Part shown: piece after piece, positions 1 to 4,334 of the stretch
Layout of the letters: each line of letters starts with the position of its first letter
How positions within the stretch are numbered: the stretch's first letter is position 1
DNA from: Tannerella sp.
GTDB taxonomy: Bacteria > Bacteroidota > Bacteroidia > Bacteroidales > Tannerellaceae
Assembly (NCBI GenBank): GCA_031283915.1
Contig: JAITAY010000343.1
Location: 1-5,980 of the forward strand
Reading direction: 5' to 3'
DNA: 5,980 nucleotides
The notes under the pieces: model-generated
Databases searched by the model: none
The model's input: the letters and a program-made list of their open reading frames with translations, nothing else
Told to the model about the DNA's origin: nothing
Made by a program: the position numbers and the translations under genes

Positions 1-42
1 TATCATTTGGATGATTTGTTTGAATATCGGCTGACCGACTAA
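1..42 (+). CDS. C-terminal end of an unidentified protein (partial)
   Basis: Reading from base 1 gives 13 codons (YHLDDLFEYRLTD) and then TAA at 40-42. The other two forward frames close early (TGA at 12-14 and at 32-34). The acidic/aromatic tail and the + strand terminator about 70 bp downstream fit the end of a real gene entering from the left, but 13 residues are too few to name a family. The last codons and the stop lie inside the left arm of a 13-bp inverted repeat (31-43), so the stop may have been supplied by that element. Confidence 0.5.
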   Translation, partial: YHLDDLFEYRLTD

Positions 43-69
43 ATGTTTTTGACTGTCTTTGCCCATAGA

Positions 70-106
70 TTGTAATTTTTATTGTATGGTAACAACAAAA
101 TTACAA
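70..106. repeat. AT-rich 10-bp inverted repeat (possible hairpin or operator)
   Basis: TTGTAATTTT (70-79) pairs exactly with AAAATTACAA (97-106). The 17-nt interior adds a second pairing, TTGT (82-85) with ACAA (92-95), leaving a 6-nt loop and a small asymmetric bulge. It lies 5 bp before the terminator stem and inside the larger 31-163 inverted repeat. It has no U-tract, so it is not itself a terminator. It could be an operator for a dimeric regulator, for example the neighbouring helix-turn-helix protein, or an RNA stem. That function is inference. Confidence 0.55.
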
Positions 107-111
107 CTTTT

Positions 112-139
112 AGGGCGACTTGCAAGGGGCGCCCTTTTT
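112..139 (+). terminator. Intrinsic terminator after the partial upstream gene
   Basis: The stem AGGGCG (112-117) pairs with CGCCCT (130-135) around a 12-nt loop, and five Ts run from 135 to 139. It lies about 70 bp after the stop of the partial gene and about 36 bp before the start of the LuxR-type gene. It would therefore end the upstream transcript, or act as an attenuator if the small regulator is read from further upstream. Confidence 0.75.
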
Positions 140-175
140 GTCAATGAATTTTTAGTCGGTCAGTAGTGCTTGTTA

Positions 176-391
176 ATGAAAAATCAAGAGAATTATTTAA
201 TCAGGCTCTCCCGCCGCAAGCAGGAGCTTTTACGCCCGATCGTTGCCGGATGTTCCAACAGCGAAATAGCCGACAGGATGTACCTCGGCTACGAAACCAT
301 AAAGAGTTACCGCAAAAACCTTATCCTGAAATTAAATGCACACAACACTGCCGCGCTGGTTAAAATGGCTATTGAGCAAAAACTGGTATAG
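176..391 (+). CDS. Small stand-alone LuxR/GerE-type helix-turn-helix protein
   Basis: A 71-aa protein that is almost entirely a LuxR C-terminal DNA-binding domain. Residues 11-66 follow the family pattern: LSRRKQELL opening, the GCSNSEIADRM scaffold helix, then the recognition helix around 39-52 (YETIKSYRKNLILKL) and the NTAALVKMAI dimerisation helix. There is no receiver, PAS or ligand-binding domain before it, whereas full-length LuxR/NarL regulators usually exceed 200 aa. The ATG at 176 is preferred over a TTG at 170. No clear Shine-Dalgarno sequence is seen. It probably binds DNA as a dimer; its targets are unknown. The inverted repeats just upstream are candidate autoregulatory sites. 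It may be a domain remnant of a larger regulator, but stand-alone GerE domains do exist. The gene is convergent with rpsP. Confidence 0.8.
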   Translation: MKNQENYLIRLSRRKQELLRPIVAGCSNSEIADRMYLGYETIKSYRKNLILKLNAHNTAALVKMAIEQKLV

Positions 392-463
392 GCTATCAAG
401 GGTAGCCAAAGTCCTGCGGGACGAATTATCGGTAGCCCGTGAGAGACGAGATACCGGTAGCCC
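391..463 (+). repeat. Short structured stretch with three GGTAGCC copies
   Basis: GGTAGCC occurs at 401-407, 431-437 and 457-463. The first copy forms a hairpin with GGCTAT at 391-396, which overlaps the stop codon of the LuxR-type gene. GTCC/GGAC (411-422) and CGGTA/TACCG (430-434, 452-456) could form further small stems. No T-tract follows on the + strand, so a standard terminator is not supported. It may be the 3' UTR of the small regulator or degraded repeat DNA. No ORF of note lies here. Confidence 0.35.
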
Positions 464-481
464 TCAATCATTGAATCCAAC

Positions 482-518
482 AAAAAGAAGGGATGAAAAA
501 TCTCTTCTCCACCCCTTC
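482..518 (-). terminator. Strong intrinsic terminator of rpsP
   Basis: Read on the minus strand, bases 518-505 (starting GAAGGGGTGGAG) pair with 500-487 (ending CATCCCTTC) in a 14-bp stem with three G-U wobbles, closed by a GAGA tetraloop (504-501). TTTTTG follows at 486-481. It lies about 40 bp after the rpsP stop. On the + strand no T-run follows, so it appears to act only for rpsP. Confidence 0.85.
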
Positions 519-559
519 GTCACAATAAAAACAATTAAACACTAAACACATTAAAACAC

Positions 560-1099
560 TTATCCGTTTGTTTCTGCTGTTTCGGACGCAGGCACCGCCG
601 TTTCCTCCGTAGCGGCGGCAGCAGCAGCTTTGGCGGCCAGAGCGGCTTTCTTTTGAGCCACTGCTTCGGCCTTAGCCTTGTTAGATTCCTTTTCTGCATC
701 CAAACGCGCTTTTTTCGCCGCTTTGTCCGCCTCACGGTCTTGGTCCTTGACGGCTTGTAAAGACTGTTTCTTGGAGGTCTGCCATGCCTGAAACTTCTCT
801 TCAGCGGCGGCTTCGTCGAAGGCGCCTTTCTTTACGCCTTCCAGCAAGTGCTTTTTCAAACACACGCCTTCGCGCGAAAGAATCGTGCGTGCTGTGTCGG
901 TCGGCTGTGCGCCCACCTGTAACCAATACAAAGCTCTATCGGAGTTCAAATCTATTGTAGCAGGATTTGTGTTCGGATTATATGAACCTATCCTTTCAAT
1001 AAACTTTCCATCCCGTGGAGCCCTGCTGTCTGCGACAACGAGCTGGTAAAAGGCATATCCTTTCCGCCCGTGTCTCTGCAATCTGATTTTTGTTGCCAT
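560..1099 (-). CDS. rpsP: 30S ribosomal protein bS16 with C-terminal extension
   Basis: A 179-aa protein. Residues 1 to about 85 are the bS16 fold, with the family N-terminus MATKIRLQRHGRKGYAFYQL, then VVADSRAPRDGKFIERIGSYNP and ALYWLQVGAQPTDTARTIL. bS16 binds 16S rRNA and helps assemble the 30S body. E. coli S16 is about 82 aa; here residues from about 90 to 179 form an extra Ala/Lys/Glu-rich tail, probably helical and then disordered (about 95-160 charged, 157-163 alanine run, acidic end). Such extensions are usual in Bacteroidota bS16. The ATG at 1099 gives the family N-terminus; an in-frame ATG at 1138 would add 13 non-conserved residues. The gene stands alone with its own promoter-like site and terminator. 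No rimM or trmD neighbour is seen, unlike the proteobacterial operon. Confidence 0.97.
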   Translation of the reverse strand: MATKIRLQRHGRKGYAFYQLVVADSRAPRDGKFIERIGSYNPNTNPATIDLNSDRALYWLQVGAQPTDTARTILSREGVCLKKHLLEGVKKGAFDEAAAEEKFQAWQTSKKQSLQAVKDQDREADKAAKKARLDAEKESNKAKAEAVAQKKAALAAKAAAAAATEETAVPASETAETNG

Positions 1100-1135
1100 T
1101 TTATCTGAATCGTTTAAAATTTGTATTAGCGGGTG

Positions 1136-1143
1136 CAAAGGTA
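1136..1143 (-). promoter_or_regulatory. Putative Bacteroides-type -7 element for rpsP
   Basis: The minus strand reads TACCTTTG, an exact match to the Bacteroidota -7 consensus TAnnTTTG. It lies 36 bp upstream of the rpsP ATG, which would give a leader of roughly 30 nt. The matching -33 TTTG is not clear at the expected spacing, so the call rests on the -7 box and its position. Confidence 0.55.
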
Positions 1144-1190
1144 ATAAAAATACTAAATCTGCATCATTTCAAGGCGGATTATTTTTTATT

Positions 1191-1221
1191 TTTGCCCACT
1201 TGCATTTTATTCGTAGATTTG
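1191..1221 (+). promoter_or_regulatory. Putative Bacteroides-type promoter for the TPR-nuoL operon
   Basis: TTTG at 1191-1194 and TAGATTTG at 1214-1221 match the -33 and -7 consensus elements with 19 bp between them. The ATG of the TPR gene follows 20 bp after the -7 box, implying a short leader of about 14 nt. A second exact -7 match, TATTTTTG at 1187-1194, overlaps the -33 element and may be an alternative start. No similar site lies between the TPR gene and nuoL, so this promoter may drive both. Confidence 0.6.
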
Positions 1222-1241
1222 CGTCGTATACAGGAAAAAAT

Positions 1242-2078
1242 ATGAGAAGATTTGTTTTATCCGGAATACTCTGGATACTCCTGTTTGCAGTCGGGGAACA
1301 TGCTCGTGCGCAGACGTATGAGGAGATGATCGAAAAAAGTTATGATTATGTGGATAAGAATGATTTACCGGCTGCCGGGGAATGTCTGAAAGCTGCGATG
1401 CGGCTGGAACCGGGTAACCGGAATAATTATGCGTTGCTTACGAACCTGGGCACTCTTCAACGTCGTCAGGGGAAACTGGACGATGCGCTGGTGTCTTATA
1501 CGGCTGCCTTGAATCAACAGCCCAAAAATGAAATGGTTCTTTCGAACCGTGCTGAACTCTATACCGAGATGAACGAAACGGAAAAGGCTTTAAGTGATTA
1601 TCAGGTATTGCTTTCGGTCAATCCGCTGAACGAAGACGCCCTGTTTCATCGCGGTTTGATCTATTTCGGGATGCAAAATCTTATTCTGGCCGAAGCGGAT
1701 TTCGAGCGGATCCTTGACATCAACAAGGAAACCATTCAGGGACGGTTGGGGTATGCGTTGCTGGAGAAAGTCCGAAAGAATTATGACAGCAGCGAAGCCA
1801 TTTTCAATTACCTGATCAGCAAACGTCCCGAGTATTGGCGTCTCTATGAGGAACGCGCCGAACTTTACCACCTGATGAATAAAAACGGACGGGCGATGGC
1901 CGATTTGAACAAAGTCTTTGCCGAAGACCCCAGTCCTTCCGCAGAGTTGTATGTCTTGCGCGGGCGGGTCAAGCTGGCGCAGTATGAAAAGGCTTCGGCG
2001 GCGATTGATTTCAAGAAAGCCCTGTCGATGGGTTATGATGCCGAAACGATCGAAAAGTTACTGAAACAAACGTATTGA
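1242..2078 (+). CDS. Secreted/periplasmic tetratricopeptide-repeat protein
   Basis: A 278-aa protein. Residues 1-23 are a Sec signal peptide: Arg-Arg start, hydrophobic core LSGILWILLFAV, and an ARA cleavage motif before QTYEEM. The rest is a nearly continuous array of about seven TPR helix pairs (roughly 27-58, 62-95, 97-129, 131-163, 165-197, 198-231 and 234-265), with recurring family residues such as NLGTLQRRQGKLDDALVSY and HRGLIYF. TPR domains are protein-interaction scaffolds; no catalytic domain is seen and the partner is unknown. The ATG at 1242 is preferred to an upstream TTG at 1200 because it places the signal peptide at the N-terminus and lies downstream of the promoter-like site. 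nuoL starts 19 nt after the stop, so the two are probably co-transcribed, but a role in complex I assembly would be speculation. Confidence 0.85.
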   Translation: MRRFVLSGILWILLFAVGEHARAQTYEEMIEKSYDYVDKNDLPAAGECLKAAMRLEPGNRNNYALLTNLGTLQRRQGKLDDALVSYTAALNQQPKNEMVLSNRAELYTEMNETEKALSDYQVLLSVNPLNEDALFHRGLIYFGMQNLILAEADFERILDINKETIQGRLGYALLEKVRKNYDSSEAIFNYLISKRPEYWRLYEERAELYHLMNKNGRAMADLNKVFAEDPSPSAELYVLRGRVKLAQYEKASAAIDFKKALSMGYDAETIEKLLKQTY

Positions 2079-2097
2079 TATAAAAATAGATGAAACA

Positions 2098-3969
2098 ATG
2101 GATTTTACAATCTTGATACCGGTTCTTCCGTTCTGTTCGTTTCTCTGGCTCGGACTGGGCGGCAAACGAATGAAACCCGGGACGGCCGGCGTTATCGGGA
2201 CGGCTTCGCTCGCGCTTGTGACGGTGCTGGCGTGGGTGACGGCTGCGTGTTACTTCGGCGGCGGACGGACGGCGGACGGTACGTTCCCTGCGCTCACGCC
2301 TTTCAATATCACGTGGCTGCCTTTTACGGAGTCGTTATACATTGACTTCGGCATCCTGCTTGACCCGATTTCGGTCATGATGCTCGTCGTCATTTCTACT
2401 GTCTCGCTGATGGTGCACATCTACTCGCTCGGCTACATGAAGGGGGAACGCGGTTATCAACGCTATTTTGCCTTCCTGTCGCTCTTCACCCTGTCGATGA
2501 CAGGGCTGGTGGTCGCAACCAATATTTTCCAGATGTACGTTTTCTGGGAACTGGTCGGCGTGTCGAGCTACCTGTTGATTGGCTTCTACTATCCCCGTGC
2601 GACGGCTGTGGCGGCGGCGAAGAAGGCGTTCGTCGTGACCCGCTTTGCCGACCTCGGCTTTCTGGTCGGCATCCTGATTTACGGATATTATACCGGCTCT
2701 TTTGCCTTCACGCCGCAGACACAGGCGTTGGCGGCAGCCGGTGTGATGATCCCGCTGGCGCTGGGGCTGATGTTCATCGGCGGCGCCGGCAAAAGCGCCA
2801 TGTTCCCGCTGCATATCTGGCTGCCCGACGCCATGGAAGGCCCGACGCCCGTCAGCGCGCTGATTCACGCGGCAACGATGGTTGTATCGGGTGTTTACTT
2901 AGTTGCGCGGATGTTCCCGCTCTACATCGGCTGTGCGCCCGACGTCCTGCATCTGGCCGGCTATATCGGCGCATTTACGGCGCTTTTTGCCGCCGTCGTC
3001 GCCTGCACGCAGACGGACATCAAGCGTGTACTGGCTTTTTCTACCATCTCGCAGATTGGTTTCATGATGGTCGCGCTGGGAGTGTGTACCTCCGCCGATG
3101 CGCACGAGGGCGGACTGGGATACATGGCTTCCCTGTTCCACCTTTTTACACATGCCTTCTTCAAGGCGTTGCTCTTTCTCTGCGCCGGCGCCGTCATTCA
3201 TGCCGTCCATTCCAACGAGATGAAGGATATGGGCGGATTGCGGAAACACTTGCCCGTAACGCATGTGACGTTCCTGATTGCCTGTCTGGCGATAGCGGGG
3301 ATTCCGCCGTTCAGCGGTTTCTTTTCGAAGGATGAAATACTGGCGGCCTGCTTCCGCTTCAGTCCGGCGATGGGCGTGTTGATGAGCGGCATTGCCATGC
3401 TGACGGCGTTCTACATGTTTCGCCTGTATTTCCGGATTTTCTGGCACAGGACGTATGACACCGGTCATCACACGCCGCACGAAGCGCCGCGCACGATGAC
3501 CGTGCCACTGATTATCCTGGCTGCACTGACGTGCGTGGCGGGGTGGATACCTTTCGGTAAGTTCGTCAGCAGCAACGGCGAAGCTTATGCGATACATCTG
3601 GATGCCGTCATAGCAGTCGTCAGCGTTTGCGCGGCGGTGGCGGCGATCGGACTTGCCACCGTGATGTACGGGAAGACAAACGGCCGGTCGGGCACGCGCT
3701 TCCGGAGCCTGTACCGCGCGGCGTATCGACGCTTCTATATCGACGAAGTCTACCAGTTCGTCACCCACCGGATTATCTTTGCCTGCATCTCCACGCCGCT
3801 GGCCTGGTTCGACCGTCACGTGGTCGACGGCTTTATGGACGGGCTGGCGCGTATGACGAATACAGTCAGTATCCGTATCCGGGGACTGCAAAGCGGAAAC
3901 GTGCAGCAGTACACGATCGTATTCCTGAGTGGAACACTGATTTTGATTGTGGTTTTATTACTTCTATGA
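2098..3969 (+). CDS. nuoL: NADH-quinone oxidoreductase subunit L (complex I antiporter-like subunit)
   Basis: A 623-aa polytopic membrane protein, close to the usual length of about 610-650. NuoL is the distal proton-pumping subunit of respiratory complex I in the inner membrane. Family signatures include FWELVGVSSYLLIGFYY (149-165), the HIWLPDAMEGPTPVSALIHAATMV block (239-262), FHLFTHAFFKALLF (347-360) and GIPPFSGFFSKDEIL (401-415). The pumping residues are present: Glu151, Lys232, His257, His348, His352, Lys356 and Lys411, aligned by motif with E. coli Glu144, Lys229, His254, His334, His338, Lys342 and Lys399. The C-terminal part (about 535-623: FRSLYRAAYRRFYIDEVYQ, then a final hydrophobic helix) is the lateral-helix region that distinguishes NuoL from NuoM, NuoN and most Mrp subunits. 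An upstream ATG at 2090 only opens an eight-codon frame. The stop overlaps the ATG of the next ORF (ATGA). nuoK is not upstream, which is unusual. Confidence 0.95.
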   Translation: MDFTILIPVLPFCSFLWLGLGGKRMKPGTAGVIGTASLALVTVLAWVTAACYFGGGRTADGTFPALTPFNITWLPFTESLYIDFGILLDPISVMMLVVISTVSLMVHIYSLGYMKGERGYQRYFAFLSLFTLSMTGLVVATNIFQMYVFWELVGVSSYLLIGFYYPRATAVAAAKKAFVVTRFADLGFLVGILIYGYYTGSFAFTPQTQALAAAGVMIPLALGLMFIGGAGKSAMFPLHIWLPDAMEGPTPVSALIHAATMVVSGVYLVARMFPLYIGCAPDVLHLAGYIGAFTALFAAVVACTQTDIKRVLAFSTISQIGFMMVALGVCTSADAHEGGLGYMASLFHLFTHAFFKALLFLCAGAVIHAVHSNEMKDMGGLRKHLPVTHVTFLIACLAIAGIPPFSGFFSKDEILAACFRFSPAMGVLMSGIAMLTAFYMFRLYFRIFWHRTYDTGHHTPHEAPRTMTVPLIILAALTCVAGWIPFGKFVSSNGEAYAIHLDAVIAVVSVCAAVAAIGLATVMYGKTNGRSGTRFRSLYRAAYRRFYIDEVYQFVTHRIIFACISTPLAWFDRHVVDGFMDGLARMTNTVSIRIRGLQSGNVQQYTIVFLSGTLILIVVLLLL

Positions 3970-4319
3970 AAGACCGTATGAAAGGAATAACCGTATATCG
4001 CCCGTATTTGCAGTCAACCGGCGCCCTCCCGGGTGACGCTCTCTCACTCGCCCGGGTGACATCCTCTCACCCGCTCGGGTGTGACACTCTCACCCGCCCG
4101 GGTGATACACTCTCACTCGCCCGGGTGATACACTCTCACCCGCTCGGGTGTGACACCCTCACCCGCTCGGGTGATACCCTTTCACCCGCTCGAGTGACAT
4201 CCTCTCACCGGCCGGGGTGTGACATTTTCACTCGCCCGGGTACGATCCTTTCGCACGCCGGAGTTGTTTCCACGGCTTCGAATGGAAAATCATTCAGGCA
4301 TAATGTTAAACTGTTATAA
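3966..4319 (+). CDS. 117-aa repeat-containing ORF filling the nuoL-nuoM gap (unknown)
   Basis: I do not recognise this protein. The ATG at 3966 overlaps the nuoL stop as ATGA, a layout typical of translational coupling, and the TAA at 4317-4319 lies 15 nt before the nuoM ATG. A second in-frame ATG is at 3978. Residues 1-23 are basic and unique (MKDRMKGITVYRPYLQ start). Residues 24-92 are three copies of a 23-residue repeat (DTLSLARVTSSHPLGCDTL followed by TRPG/TRSG), with a degenerate partial copy at 93-101. There is one Cys per full repeat, and no signal peptide or membrane helix. The peptide repeat arises from a 23-bp palindromic DNA array. This is the only forward frame open across the array, and the well-formed units that would carry an in-frame TGA have TGT instead. 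It may be a real small protein, or repeat DNA whose frame is kept open so ribosomes pass through to nuoM. No homology evidence is available from the sequence alone. Confidence 0.4.
   Translation: MKDRMKGITVYRPYLQSTGALPGDALSLARVTSSHPLGCDTLTRPGDTLSLARVIHSHPLGCDTLTRSGDTLSPARVTSSHRPGCDIFTRPGTILSHAGVVSTASNGKSFRHNVKLL
4021..4273. repeat. Tandem array of eleven 23-bp palindromic repeats between nuoL and nuoM
   Basis: Units begin at 4021, 4044, 4067, 4090, 4113, 4136, 4159, 4182, 4205, 4228 and 4251, exactly 23 bp apart. Each is a 16-bp near-palindrome, TCACYCGCYCGGGTGA, plus a 7-bp linker such as TACACTC, GACACTC or CATCCTC. The first unit (4021) and the last (4251) are degenerate, and the units at 4205 and 4228 carry several changes. 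In RNA a typical unit could form a 6-bp stem (UCACCC/GGGUGA) with a GCUC or GCCC tetraloop, giving a row of small hairpins inside the nuo message. In DNA it presents regularly spaced symmetric sites about 2.2 helical turns apart. Seven-bp linkers and no leader or cas genes argue against CRISPR. The array interrupts what would otherwise be a tight nuoL-nuoM junction. Tandem repeats of this kind can vary in copy number between strains. Confidence 0.95.
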
Positions 4320-4334
4320 GAAACTATACACGAT

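Larger units (their letters stand above)
31..163. repeat. 133-bp nested inverted-repeat region with 13-bp terminal arms
   Basis: CTGACCGACTAAA at 31-43 is the exact reverse complement of TTTAGTCGGTCAG at 151-163. Between the arms lie a second inverted repeat (70-106) and an intrinsic terminator hairpin (112-139), so the region could fold as one closing helix with two inner hairpins. The left arm contains the stop codon of the upstream gene; the right arm ends 12 bp before the ATG of the LuxR-type gene. It could be a small non-autonomous element (MITE-like), a structured leader controlling the downstream gene, or a terminator region with fortuitous pairing. No target-site duplication is visible directly outside the arms, which counts against a recent transposon. 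Confidence 0.6.

Noticed and set aside
31..163. Recent MITE insertion with target-site duplication
   Set aside because: No matching short direct repeats lie directly outside the arms (TCGG on the left, TAGT on the right), so a recent insertion is not supported, although an older element remains possible.
1100..1138. Upstream ATG extending rpsP by 13 residues
   Set aside because: The extra residues do not belong to the S16 family, and the extension would reach into the -7 promoter box at 1136-1143. MATKIRL is the normal start.
1200..1241. TTG start for the TPR protein
   Set aside because: It would add 14 residues before the signal peptide and lies upstream of the best -7 element. ATG at 1242 fits better.
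2899..3891. 330-aa minus-strand reading across nuoL
   Set aside because: It lies antisense to an intact, well-conserved nuoL, its composition (Arg, His and Gln-rich) is typical of antisense shadows in GC-rich genes, and no domain is recognisable.
4021..4273. CRISPR-like array
   Set aside because: Linkers are only 7 bp and similar to each other, the repeat is a short palindrome, and no cas genes or leader are present. It is a tandem minisatellite.
3627..4319. 230-aa + strand reading starting inside nuoL
   Set aside because: The part before 3966 is an out-of-frame shadow of nuoL. Only the section from 3966 onward, after the nuoL stop, is a reasonable candidate.
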